In this document: piece by piece, positions 36,403 through 48,889 of the stretch
How the letters are laid out: every line of letters begins with the position of its first letter
Position numbering within the stretch: position 1 is the stretch's first letter
Origin: Brachypodium distachyon
Taxonomy: Eukaryota > Streptophyta > Magnoliopsida > Poales > Poaceae
Assembly (NCBI RefSeq): GCF_000005505.3
Contig: NC_016131.3
Span: 67,294,355 to 67,358,354 of the forward strand
Length of the DNA stretch: 64,000 nt
Reading direction: 5' to 3'
Made by a program: the position numbers and the translations under genes
The notes under the pieces: generated by a model
Database searches by the model: none
Seen by the model: only the letters and a program-made list of their open reading frames with translations
What the model was told of the DNA's origin: nothing

Positions 36403-36681
36403 CTTGGCTCGAGCTTGCTGATATTGATTGCAGTCTCGAGCCAGTGTACCACTCCACTCGTGTTGATCCCCCGACAACATGTCTATGTTAGAGAAAAAGA
36501 GTGATCAAGGGCACTATAAAAAGTGTACAGAGATGATAAAGCCACCAAGCTCACCTGATAATGCCGCCCATGAGCTTGTTCAAGTTTGCCTTCTCTTTAA
36601 CCCAAGGCTGTGGCCGCCAATCCTGGCTATGCATTTTGTCAAACACCTTTGGTGCAGTGTGCAGATAAGTACAGAGACCAC
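36403..36681 (-). pseudogene. Two exon-like pieces of an unrecognised gene
   Basis: Minus-strand segments 36681-36555 and 36482-36403 are each bounded by AG and GTGAG splice sites and join in phase into one open frame, with GGIIR crossing the junction. The first contains APKVFDKMHSQDWRPQPWVK then EKANLNKLMGG; the second HVVGGSTRVEWYTGSRLQS. The composition looks coding, but I do not recognise the family. No further downstream exon was found, and upstream is a GC-rich stretch (36690-37270) with short frames. Either part of a captured fragment mosaic with the NF-YB piece or a decayed or novel gene. Confidence 0.45.
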
Positions 36682-36689
36682 CTACAGAG

Positions 36690-37270
36690 CAGCAACAGCA
36701 GGGCTAGGGGCGGCTGGGCTGGAGATGGACCAGAGGGGGCTCGGGCCAGCAGCAGGCGAAGGGAGCAACGGCAGGGGCAGGAGGGCGCGCTGCAGCAAGG
36801 AGACGGGGAGCAGAGGTGGACGGGTGGCTGGACAGGAGAGGGGCTCGGCGGCAGGCTCACAGCGGTCGACGGCGGGTGCTTGCGACGGCGTGGTCGCGGG
36901 TGATGCGGCACGCTGGAGAAGGAGCGCGACAATGGGCAGTCAACGGCAAGGGGAGGCGCTCGCGAGGGCGGATGGACTCGCCCTAGAGCACGGCGGCGGC
37001 TGGCGGACTATGCGGGAGGAATCCATCGTACGGCTCGGTGGGTTGTTTTCTTGAGTGCCCGTGCAGGCGAGGGAGGAAGATGCGGTGGGAGGGGATGGCC
37101 AAGCGATTGATCGAATCAGCCTGGAGGCCCACGAACCGATCCGAGGAGGCGGCGGCGAATTCGGTCTTCACGAAATCACGGCGATAGGCTTTTGGGATGG
37201 CGAGCGGTGGTCTTTCCGAACGCGCGTGCGGGCAGGGGAGGACGTACGATGGACTAACGTAACTGTGAAT
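36690..37270 (-). other. GC-rich, gene-leader-like stretch
   Basis: On the minus strand this resembles the 5' leader and first exon of a grass gene (pyrimidine-rich, high GC) and runs directly into the exon-like pieces at 36681. The frames are broken and unrecognised. Confidence 0.35.
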
Positions 37271-37427
37271 TAAGGAATAATAAAAATTAGTCCTGCTTGC
37301 GCAGGTTTTGTCGTGTGCAGTTTTATCATCAAAGACTTTGAGAGATATCAAGATATAGATACGGATCTAGCAATTTTGACTTGGAAGAATTTTGAAATGA
37401 TTTTTAGTTCTGTAAGGATCTTTGTTA

Positions 37428-37540
37428 CTCCCTCCGATTCTCAATTCTTGTCTCAAATTTGTTCAAATATGAACGTATCTTTTCTTAAAAGGTGTCTAGA
37501 TACATGTAATATTTCGACAACAATTTAGGATCGGAGGGAG
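37428..37540. mobile_element. Stowaway MITE, 113 bp
   Basis: CTCCCTCCGATTCTCAATTC to CAATTTAGGATCGGAGGGAG with TA on both sides. Confidence 0.88.
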
Positions 37541-37899
37541 TATTTTTTTTAGTTTTGTAGACCGTTTGCACACTACATTTCTTAAGTATCTTAAATAAAT
37601 CATTATAAAGTCGAATGTTTCTAAAAAACCCAACGCACAAACCATGTGAGATGTCATGAGCTATAGCCCAACCCGGCTCAATTAAGACACATCTCTATCA
37701 CTGTTCCCTCAAAAAAGTCTATCACCGTGTCACACCCCACCATCCGGCCATACCCTATGTCGTGGCAACAACGTGGACGGACACAGCTGTGACGAAGGAA
37801 GAGATAGGGCCACCTGTCGGCGCCTAGGTGGGTGCGTGAACCAGGTCCACGATGCAAGGGCCGGTCAGTGCGTATGCTATTGGTTCTCCAGGTGTTGGG

Positions 37900-38157
37900 C
37901 TGGTCTGAACTCTCATCTCTCGCTGCTCTCATCTCCTTTCTGTGCGATCTCCCCCCAAATCCTGCGCCGAACCGTGCAATCCCCTCCCTCCCCTGAGATC
38001 GGCCCATCACGCGCCGCCGAGTCGCCGACGCGTCCACAAACCGCCGCCCCACGCGCGTCTCCGCCGTCGCCGTTCCCGTTCTTCCTCGCCGGGACGTCGC
38101 GGCGTTCCTGCTGTTTCCACCCCCGTCCGCAGTCGACTTTCGCCATTGGGTTCTGAG
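37900..38157 (+). other. Probable 5'-UTR first exon of the bZIP gene
   Basis: A pyrimidine-rich, high-GC leader ends at a GTACGAGG donor after 38157. The next exon start is the AG acceptor at 41040, just before the bZIP start codon. No long frame; the upstream limit is approximate. Confidence 0.55.
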
Positions 38158-41040
38158 GTACGAGGTTGTCTCCATCCAGCGATCTAGCTTGTTAAATCCC
38201 ACTGACCTTTCACAATTTCCTTCGCGCGGCTGCTTCCGCCCGAACGTGAGAGTATTCAGTGCGTCCGATTGATTTCTGATTGGGACGTTGGGAGGCTTGG
38301 AATGGTAGCCGGTTGTGTTTTTTGCATATTGGGCTGGACGAATGGGATAATTGGGGAGAAAACGGAGAGGGAGTTAGGGAATAAGGAGTCAGCTACTTGG
38401 TTGAAGTCCTTTTCGAATTATTGAACGTATTTTAGAGTAGCATATATGTATATTATACATACATAATCAATTTTGTTTGCATAAGCTAGTGGGTATATGT
38501 ACAGTTGTACAACTTGTACCGCTGTAACTCTACCCGTGTATAGTCTGTATCCCTTTGACATGATGTCAGCGTTACAGTACTTAAATATGAATACCATGTT
38601 GTTGTGTGAATACCGGGCAGTTTTGAGTGGGTTAGTCGCAGTCACAAAGAACTCATGTCTTTATTGAAGGAGTCAAGTTGGCTACTTTGCCAGAGAAACT
38701 TTGTATACTTAGTACTCACCCTGTTCAAAACAGGTTCCTATCTTAGAATGCAACTATTCAAACTATTTGAACGTTGACCACTAATACACCAAAGGTTTTT
38801 AGATTGTAAGAATTCGCTCTGTAGCGCTGAAATATCCCTGTTTTAGCAAAATAACACCAAATCGTTCTGGTCCATTTTAGTAAAACAAAAATGTGTGCCA
38901 GTTCCTAAGCATCATCATCGCCTGCCTCAATTCTCACTGGCGGCATCCAAAAAGAGCAAGATTGATTCATCACATCAGATCCTCCTTTCCCTTCCTGAGC
39001 GATTGGTTCAATGCTAGATTGTTCCATCTCTCATTCTCACCTCAATAACTTCTTGCTTGGTTCTGGTTCAAACATATCTGGTGAGTCCAAGATCCTCTCG
39101 GGGAGAGCTTACTGCTCCAGTTTGTTGCTTGGTTTGGTATTCTTTGTTGCTTCTTGGATCGCCTATTCATCAGAATTGGATGGTTCAAGAACTGTAGCCT
39201 GTTAGGTTCTGTACCTTAATTTGAATCCAGGAATTTGGTGGGAAGATGTGATGTTTATGGATATATGGAAATAAATTAATCAAATTCAAGAAGCTAATTC
39301 AATTATCTGGGAGTTCTCTGTGTGCAACACAAGGATAATTCATTTTCAGGTTGGGTCTGGTCTACTAGTACTACTTGCTGATAAAGTTGTTGAGTTGGTC
39401 TTGGATTCTTTAGCACAGGGACAGCATGTTTGTGTATCTTGTCCACATGTGATAGGGTGACGGCCCCATTGTTGTCTTGCTTTGTGACATGCCACCATGT
39501 TGTTGTCGAGGCCCCTTGCTGCTGAGTGCGGTGGCTGCATTAGTCAGCCCCCCACGAACTGTGTGCTGGATGGTGATGGCAGCATAAGTTGTTACCCTTG
39601 CGTGATGAATTATGGCAGACACCTTAATGCTAGATGCATCTCGCTGCATATGCTGGATGGTGATGTCACCATAAGTTGTTACCTTTCCATGAGCAACTAC
39701 CAATTATACCTGTATCTCCTTGCCACATGTTGAATGCTCACAATATCCATTTAATCATGCAATGGATGCAGATGTTTCATGTGCATTTGTTTTTGAGCAA
39801 AAGTTATTAATATATCATGATATTTATTTGTACTTTAGTGAAGAAGAAAACCTCTGTGGCGTCCAGGACTGCTCGCTCGCGCGCTCCCTTTACCAACAAA
39901 ATATAAAAGAAAAGGTGCCTGTTGGTAGGAAGCTTATACCTTTTCTGTATATGTTCACCGTCTACTTGATGGGTTTGTTTCATGTATGTTTTTTTTTTAG
40001 TTTCGATGCACTTTTGGACTATGCTATGTGACAAAGTTATATCTTCTTTTAAATGGCTGTATCACAATGATCCAGCCTCCTTGCTTGCATAATCATTAAT
40101 TTTTTACTTCCATTAATATCATGGTAGATCTGATTTAAACACTATGAAAGATATAATTGAAGATGAAACTTTTAAGGTGAGTGATTTAAGATCTATATTC
40201 CGAATGTTTTGTTTGCTATGTAGTGCACTTTGTAGAGTAATTCTTGTGAACATGTACTCGTACATGATGGACAGTAGTTACGCAATATAGATCGAGCAAC
40301 CAAAGTCCTTTCCATGAACAACTGCATGCATACGGTCTTAGTGGGAGGGGGGGGGGGGTGTTGAACCAATGTGGTGTTGCAGTTTTGCTATTATTTGTGT
40401 TGATGTGTTAACTTTAATATATCAAAACAAGAACTAACCTCTTTTGGGCTCCCAAATCTCACAAAATGAACATGTAGTGATGAATAAATAAAAGCAAATG
40501 TTTACAAACTCTTGTTGAAAGTAACACTAATTAAGTATTTCAATTTTAACGGTGAGTTTACCTTAGATTCCTCAATTTTGTCCATTATAGTCGCCTCTTA
40601 AACCATTTTTTTCGTGATTGGTTGAAAAACTAAATAGCACCTGTCTTCTGCCTTCTGAGTATAATGTGGTAGGATACACACCTTTCTTGTAAAAAGTAGA
40701 ATTTCCAGTCATGCCATTTATTGGGGTTGGACATCACTTTCCAGATGTGACCTTGGTTGGTAGTATATAGGGTGTTGATTTTACCCTCTCTTGAGTTTTG
40801 ACGGTGCTTATACTTCCTTTCCATACGTTAGACCTGGAGTATATCCCTGATTGATGTTCGTTAGGATAGTGCCATTCTCCATTTTTCTTTGTTCATACAA
40901 TAGGATATGATGCTAATTCTAGTCTGCGTCCCTGATTCGGAAAATTGTTCTCGTGGACTCTATTTTGTGTTGTTTATACTTACCCAAGTTGATTCCTCTG
41001 GCTTTAAAGTGTAAACCTTGCCTTACTTTTTGTAACTTAG
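38158..41040 (+). other. Presumed leader intron of the bZIP gene
   Basis: About 2.9 kb without a supported gene. Contains an ~87-bp direct duplication (39564 and 39651), a poly-G run near 40347-40358, and AT-rich intron-like DNA. Confidence 0.45.
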
Positions 41041-41078
41041 GCAGTGAAAGTAAGAGGACTAGACAAGAAGAAATAAGA

Positions 41079-44000
41079 ATGGGAAAGGGAGATGGGACCA
41101 CCAGGTCCAAATCTCAGAAATCGTCAGCAACACAGGTTTGTATGAACATTCTGAGACTGCAAGAGTAATTATTGGCATCCTCTTACCTTATTGTACTTGT
41201 TTCAGAATGAACAGAGTACACCTACTAATCCTCCTACAGCATATCCTGATTGGTCTCAGTTTCAGGTTCATAAATAGAGACTATCTTCCATCCCTTTTGA
41301 ATTTATCTAGTATCTTTATTTTATAAGAATAGTATAAACCTGCAGGCGTACTATAATGTCCCTGGTACAGCTCCAATGACCCCACCGGCTTTTTATCATT
41401 CAGCTGTGGCCCCAAGTCCTCAGGGGCACCCGTACATGTGGGGTCCACAGGTACATTCTCTATAGCTCGAGTGTTTGATTACTGCTATTTCAACACAATG
41501 TTGTAACCAGTGACTGATCGACTGCTATTGCTTCATATGTTCGGCAAGAATCTCATAAAATTGTTATGGACCTTGGTCAACAACGGGGTAAATTTGGGTA
41601 GATTAGAGGTCCGAAGACCAGGGATAGGGCACTCACCCTCTACTTTCTGACAATTGGGCTTGTTCCTGACGTGGAAGAGAGGCAGCTCTGAGGCTTATGG
41701 AACTTTTGTTACACATTAGTCCTTTATATCGGATGGCTAACTTGATCCGCAAATCAGATATCAGCAAGAACTCTTGACGGAACCACAACTCTACCTTTCT
41801 AATTTGGTTTCACTCTACTTAATTTAAAGGACACGATTGTATCCAACTTGGATATTTATAAATCTTCCTGTTTCTAAATATAGTAATATACTTTATCCTA
41901 TACCTTCGAATAGAAACATGTCTATTACTCTTGCGGGCTTGCCGCATGGCTGCTGCACATAGGACTCAACGCCTGTAAGGCTGTAACATCTATACTAAGT
42001 AGTGTAAGTGACTGTTGATGAGTAGATATTAGAATGAACCTTTCCGTGAGCATGCGAGTTAGGCAGATCTTTTAACCTTTAGTCATAGGATTTGCTACTA
42101 ATTTGTTTTATACAAAGGATGGTATTAGCTGGTATAACCCCTGAAGACTGGGGGAAACCAGTGTGTTAACATGTGATGTGAATTTATTTGCTGGCAGATG
42201 ATGCCTCCTTACGGGACACCACCACCATACGCAACTATGTATGCTCAAGGCACACCGTATCAGCAGGCGCCTATGCCACCGGTAGTCCTCTCTCTTGTAT
42301 TTTACTTGGGTTTATACTTCTGTCATGCTTCTGTATGGCTCTAACTATTTCCACCTCAGGGTTCACACCCATACAGTCCTTATCCTGTTCAAGCATCAAA
42401 TGGGACAGTTCAAACTCCTGTAAGTCATTGGCATCTCTTAGCTGCTCTATTGCTCAGAGATCATAAGAGGAATTTCACCTCATACTTTATAAAAGTTTAT
42501 TCTTTGTCTTTCTTTTGTGTATTTGCAGTTCCAGTGACATTGCTGTCAAATTTTTTACTTTTACTACTGTTATTTAATTACCATACTATATAGGAATCTA
42601 TTTGTTTAAATTTTTTCCCTTCTGTTTCATCTTATTAGCCATCTGGTGCTGGCGGATCAGAGACAGACAAGTCTAGCAAAAATAAGCGGAAGACTCCTTT
42701 GAAGAGATCCAAAGGAAGCTTAGGTAGTCTGGATGTAGTTACAGTGAAAAACAAAATGTCACCTGCGAAACCTTTAGCTTCATCCTCAAATGAAGGTTCC
42801 TCACAAAGGTAATTCCCTTTATTGCTTCATGTGTTGCGATTGGATGAGTGATGAATCCTCGAAATCTGATATGCAGCGAGAGTGGAAGTGGAAGTTATTC
42901 TGAAGGAAGCAGTACAAATTCCAAAAGTGTATGTCATCCCATCATATTTACCGTTTTATATTTTATCTTCATTAAGCTCATTAGTAGCTTGGTAGGAAAT
43001 CCAAAACAGTGGCATGAGTAACCACTGAACATTCCAATATTTTACTATTGGAGTTGCTGTTTGGTGGGGTTGCACACTGATTCTTTATACAAGCGAAGCA
43101 GGAAACCCACCAAACCAGCCAGGTTTTGGTTCTGACCTGGGTCCAGGTTATTTGCAAAATTCAGAAATTTGAATACTGGTTAAGAGGATCCTGGCCAGTT
43201 ATTCTCCAGCTCCAGTTTCTTGGAATCTTCAAAAAACAAACATTCTGTCTATTTCATTCTAAATATCCTCAGCCCACCATGCGCACAAACCAAGTAAGCA
43301 CTAAATTTAAAAGAAAATTAAGGATCATACATACCTCTTGATAGATTACAACCACATAACCTCTTTCAAAGCATTTAAGCAAGGACATGCGTTGGCAATA
43401 TAGCAACAACTACACTCTTTATTTCTTCAGTGGGCTAAATATTCTGAAACAGGTCATCCCTAGGCTGGGATAGCTATAGTGAGACAGACGTAGTGCCCAT
43501 TTTATTTTTATTAAAGTCGTTACTGTTGCCCATGCCCAGCACATCTTTGCAGCTGTTCTAATTCTTCTTACATCAGTCACTATCCTTGACATTTTTTGAC
43601 TTTTTGTTAATATAAGTGCCGATATATTTTTGTGAAGTTCATCGGAACCTAATTTCTTGCATAAGATGCTTCACAGTTTGTGAATCTCTTATGTTGCATG
43701 CATCTATGGTAGTTGTAGCTTATTTGTAAGATGCATCCACGTTCTTCATGTTCTTCGAACATATTATTAACCTGCGAGCCTCATTCACATGAACCATTCG
43801 ACATTAACTAGATGGATGCATGATACCCTCTACTTTCTTGTCATGTATTCTGGATATAACCATTATAATGCTAATCTAAGACCGATATAAATGGATATTT
43901 TCCGTGCAGGGTTCACGGACAAAGGATGAGCATGGCCAGGGTAACGGTAGGACTTAAAATTCCCTCTACTGTAATATTTCAATTGATTCTCAGCGCCTCA

Positions 44001-46378
44001 CTGGTGACTGATAAGTGGGCAGGAAAGGATTGAGGAAACACTAATGGTTTTTGTTATAAAAAGTATTATATTAGGTACCAAGTTTTCCTCATTTATTAGG
44101 AAACGACTATGATCTAATTGCCTTTTTTTGGCTAGATGCTAGCAACAAAGGAGCCACTGCTAGCTCTGCAGTTGAGCCCACACAGGTGTCTTCTGGGCCG
44201 GTTGTGCTTAACCCTATGATGCCATATTGGCCTGTTCCCCCTCCCATGGCTGGCCCAGCTGGCCCAGCAACTGGTGTAAACATGGGGATGGATTACTGGG
44301 GTGCTCCTACTTCTGTACCCATGCATGGTAAAGTTGCTGCAGCACCAACGTCAGCTCCTTCGTCAAATTCACGTGATATTATTCTCAGTGATCCTGCCAT
44401 AAAGGTCTGTTACTATTCAGGCTTTGCTTCTCCTAGTTCTTATTTTATTCCAGGACCCTGCCTTGAACTTAGGGTTGCTTCTTGTCAATGTAGGACGAGC
44501 GAGAAGTAAAGAGGCAGAAACGAAAGCAATCAAATAGAGAATCAGCTCGCCGTTCAAGATTGCGCAAGCAGGTCTGTAATTTTTGCATCATTCACATGAA
44601 CCATAACCATTTGACATTAATTGTGAGAGCCCAAGTTGCTGGAGTAAAGAACCCGTTGGTGATGGTTCTCTAATTCAAGACTGCAATATATATAACTTAT
44701 TAAACCACTTCTCCATTGCAAAGTTACGACACCTATCAGATCTGGTGTCCAATTTCTCTACCATAGGATGCAGGTGAACTATTTGAACTGACTGCATGTG
44801 AATTATTCTTGATTATGCATGACAGCATGACCAGCTCTTGCATGCACGTGTACCTGGAAACTTTGCCAGGATTCTAGGATAGTGCTGGTGTTTTCTGTAG
44901 TAACCAGCTATCTTCTATGGATATACCCTAACCAAAATTCTAATTGAACAAAAATCTATGCAAAAAAAAAGGCTGAAAAACTGTGGTTGTCGAACCAGGA
45001 TCTTAGAGAGAATAGATGCAAAACTACCTATATATTTTGTAGGGCTAAAAAGATTTACTTGATACATCTTCAGTAGGCACCGCACATTTGTTTCTGTTTT
45101 CTGAAGTCGTGCATATGGAAGAAAACATAATGGACTGCCTCCTGATACAAGTTTAGGTTGACTGCATATCCATTTGGTTATCCCTAGCTGTAATATTGCA
45201 TGATTGGTTTGTAGGTTGGTATTGTAATCATGCATTCTGCTAGTATACCAAGTTATCTACTTTCCTGCTGGGTATTGGAAACTGTTGCACACCTTGCTAT
45301 GTTGGGTGTACATGGCCCAAATTAATGGAAAATTAGTATTTTACGTCAGACGGTGACGCCCGTGGGTCCTGTGGCCCCCCTTTTAGGCATGGGTGAGGCT
45401 TTCATATTCTGCCTCGAACCCAGGTGAAAACCCTAAGTTACAAGTCAGACATCGAACCAGGCGGCACTTCGGTGTCGTGGGCTTCCTGTAGAGGCCGCCT
45501 TGAGGATGAGTTTCTACTACCGAGTTGCAGCGTGCCGGCAGACTGGTGGCAACTTGACCTGATTATGGTGATGGCACCGGAAGTTGATTTCTGGCTTGGA
45601 GGCTTCTTGTGCAGGACGATGGTTGCAGGCAGTGGCGGATTAAGTAGTGATATGTGGGGTAACTTGAGTGATCAAGTTTTATGATGACCTCCCTAAGTTA
45701 CTAAACTAGTGCAGCTTTGGATGCTGGCCCCTCCTACTTTTTGGTGCAAGCTCCATCACTGCCTTGCAGGCTATGTAATTATTAATTTCATGCTCTATGT
45801 AACTTGACACTTCCCTTTGCGTGCACTTTGTTTTTATTTGTAATAATATGGTTGTGTGCATCTTAGGATACAGAGGTCAAGGGAGATCTCTCTTCCATTA
45901 AAAGAAATTCTTATTGTACATGTTGCCTAATAACTGGTGTTATTATACTACAGGCTGAATGGGAGGAAGTAGCCAATCGAGCTGACTTGCTAAAGCAGGA
46001 GAACAGTTCACTTAAAGAAGAATTGAAACGACTTCAGGAGAAGTGTGATAGCTTGACCTCAGAAAATACATCTCTGCATGTAAGCTGTAAACTTTGCCTT
46101 TTGTTTTTATCCATACTTTCTCACAGCTGTTCAGTGTTGACTCACGGATTAGTAACATAGGTCTACAGTCCACTGTTGAATCATCTAAGCCTGCACACTT
46201 CTGGGCCCAGCACATTATGCTACCAATTCTGTAGTTCGTAGGCACACTGTTGTAGAACTTTGGAGCTAATGTTATACTCTTCACTTTGAGAAATATATGT
46301 GAGACGTTCCTAATGGTGCAGGAAAAGCTTAAAGAGCTTGATGGTGAGAAATCAAATGGAAATTCGTGTAAACAGTGA
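41079..46378 (+). CDS. G-box binding factor, group G bZIP transcription factor (GBF1/bZIP16-like)
   Basis: Twelve coding exons (41079-41135, 41206-41265, 41346-41450, 42198-42281, 42360-42419, 42639-42808, 42877-42928, 43910-43946, 44136-44404, 44494-44571, 45954-46079, 46322-46378) join in phase to 384 residues. The N-terminal third is the proline-rich MFMR type region: PDWSQFQAYYNVPG, HPYMWGPQMMPPYGTPPPYA, then SHPYSPYPVQASNG. A Lys-rich KNKRKTPLKRSKGS follows near residue 135. The basic region has QSNRESARRSRLRKQ (residues 310-324, N312-x7-R320), followed by heptad leucines at 337, 344, 351, 358 and 365. It should bind ACGT/G-box elements as a dimer in the nucleus. A non-coding first exon is likely near 37.9-38.16 kb. 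Intron 10 holds a hAT-like element. Confidence 0.93.
45630..45762. mobile_element. hAT-like MITE in a bZIP intron
   Basis: CAGTGGCGGATTAAG at the left and CAAGCTCCATCACTGC at the right are imperfect inverted repeats. They are flanked by gttgcagg and cttgcagg, which match at 7 of 8 positions. Confidence 0.55.
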
Positions 46379-48769
46379 AGGCTGTGGCTTCACTTTCTGA
46401 CTGCTGATGTAAGGCATAATTACTTGGCGGTTGCCATTAACATTACAGAATACAAGATCTAATATTTCTGCCATAATTTCCTTGCACTTTTCAGATAAAT
46501 TGGAGGTGACATGATAGGTCCGACAATTAGGAGGTATTCATATATGCTATTAGATTTTTGGCTGAGATGGTAGGATTGTATCATAGGATTCGACGTGGTG
46601 TCTACAGATTCTTCTTCCAGTTGCCGCAGCTGCTGTGATGTATGCCTGTTCTGTTCTTGTGTGAGATGCTACCTAGCACTATGTAAAGATCCCCAGGTGA
46701 TGTTTGAAACTTTGGGGGAATAGCTTACATCACGAGTGCTTGTTGTAGAGCTGCTCATTAAGCTTGTTGACTTGAACTGATGAGTGTTATAGTTATAATT
46801 TATCCATTAAGAGGTACTAATTTGTATACTGTACTGGTGACTAATATCAAAGGAACTCTGTTGCATTCTGCACTCCTGCTTGCATCGTTCTTTGGTGAAT
46901 GGAAGCTAAACATTCTGAAAGTTGGCATTGTTGTTCTCACCCGGAATACCATAAATACCATCATGTTGTTGCGCAAATGCACCATCGATAGCAAGTAGCA
47001 ACTTTGCAAATTTATGTGAAAATATAAGTTCACTTTTGTACCAGTCTCAAGCCAATTATGCCATAAACGTTGACCCCATCCGTAGCTCCAGTCCTATCAC
47101 ATCATCTGACCTGTTTCTTCTCTCTCTTTGTATATAGTCCTGTTGGCCTCCAAGCTCAGCTAGCCTGCTTTTAGCCGTCCATAGCCTAGGAACAAAAGGC
47201 CATCCTCCTGTTCAAACTTGAAAAAGGCCTACTAGTTGCCTTTTAATCCCTTCTCGTCACAACCAATCTCGTACTTTTGTCCATCACGTGGAGGATGGCC
47301 TCCTTTCTCTTTTCATCCTGTTTGTGAGCTGGTAGAGCATTTCGATGTCGTGGGTCGTGACCAAATGGAATGAATGATGTGTGGCAAACACCGGAATTTG
47401 GATCAAAAGAAACAAGTGGTCCTGTTTGTTCAACTCATTATCTGTGTGACCAGCGTATGATTGTCTTTAATCGCAAGAGTTTCCAAAAAGAAGAGATAAA
47501 GCAGCTGGATACATTTTTGCAATCGATTTTAGCGTGAGCTGCTGCCATTAGAATACTACATGCACTGATGCAGACTTCTTTCCGACATGAATTCCAGATC
47601 ACACTGTCTACTATCCTGTATAGGCTTGTAATTTTTTACTAGATGTCAAGTTCTTAACTACATACGATAGCAAAACCTTGTCAATCATTTTGACTGAAAA
47701 ACTAGCCTTAAAGAAAAACTCCCAAGACTCTTTTTTAATATCAATGCCATCATCAGAGGACGATCTTTCCAGTTTTCCTTTCCCAGGCCTGTCCCCCTTC
47801 CAACCATCCAAAGGGGCGGCATGGCAGGCACGCATACACACACGCAAACACACAAACACACAGGCATTGCATGGGATCCATCAGAGAACAGCAGAGCATA
47901 GCAGAGGCAAAGGACAAGGGCAGTGGAGTTAACTTGCAGGCAGGCATGTTGTGGCAGACGCAGACGACGGAAAAGAAAGAGAACGCAAAAGCTACACTCA
48001 AACTGCTTTCTGATAAGAAAAATAACTCACGCACTGCTCAATACCACCGGCACCAAAACCACTAGTACACTAAATTGATAAACACACCCAATACCCAAGT
48101 AAAATTAATCGCATGCGCATGCTAAACTTCATTACAGCAATGTGCAAGAGTATGAAAAAAAAAAGGGCACAATCCTGGCTCACCCTTCCTGACTAAAGTA
48201 TCATGGCACCTTCTGGTCCCCTACGACTCCAACTTGCACACACGCGAGCATCCTTTTCATCTCATCTCCTTTTTCTTTTTGGTTTTTCTTCTCTTTTTGG
48301 TCCGAATATAACTACAGGGAGAGAGATGTGCACTATACCTGTGTAGATGGAGCACACTTAATCTAATCCTCCTAGGCTAGGATCGATAAACAATTGCTGC
48401 TAGACCTGGAATGAGCAGCTCGATGGTCTCCTAACTGCGTGCACTTTTCAATTGCTTTTGTTGGATGGTGGTGGCGATGGTACATGAGAAAGAAGAAGAA
48501 GCAAAAAAATAAGGAAAGCCGGATGTACTGCCAACATCCTTGTGTGTATCTTTAGTGCAGATACATCCTTTTCCCGTACCACTTCTGAACGCGGGTCTGT
48601 CTGTCTCGTATCCCTACCACACCAGTAATTTACCAACCCTCTGCATTCCATAATTAAACGCCACAGTGGGGATGCCGCCACCACTTTAACTGAAAGACCA
48701 CATCGCACCACTCCCCACTTTGTGTTTCTCTACATCTCTATCTCGCCCCCCTCCCTTCCGTGAGCACAA
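46379..48769. other. bZIP 3' UTR and intergenic DNA
   Basis: No supported gene. Contains a CA-rich microsatellite near 47829-47862 and AT-rich DNA. Confidence 0.55.
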
Positions 48770-48889
48770 GGGACGGACGATCTTGCCCAGGAGCCATGGC
48801 CTGACCACCTCCTTGTTTGGTTTCTTCAAGCTTTCTTCAGTGGAGCTAGCAGGACGTACGGTGCAGGGTTCTGCTCCTTGGTGTTGGAG
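48770..48889 (+). other. Possible 5'-UTR exon of the C2H2 gene
   Basis: The sequence GTGTTGGAG followed by GTAATTCGG is a good donor at 48890. The matching acceptor would be TGCATGCAG at 50559, giving a 1.67 kb leader intron. The exon holds only a tiny upstream frame (ATGGCCTGA). Upstream limit unknown. Confidence 0.4.

Noticed and set aside
37773..38156. 127-codon frame before the bZIP leader donor
   Set aside because: Overlaps a pyrimidine-rich leader; the sequence resembles no protein and ends at the donor region.
45424..45684. 86-codon frame in the bZIP intron
   Set aside because: Intronic and overlaps a hAT-like element end; no domain.
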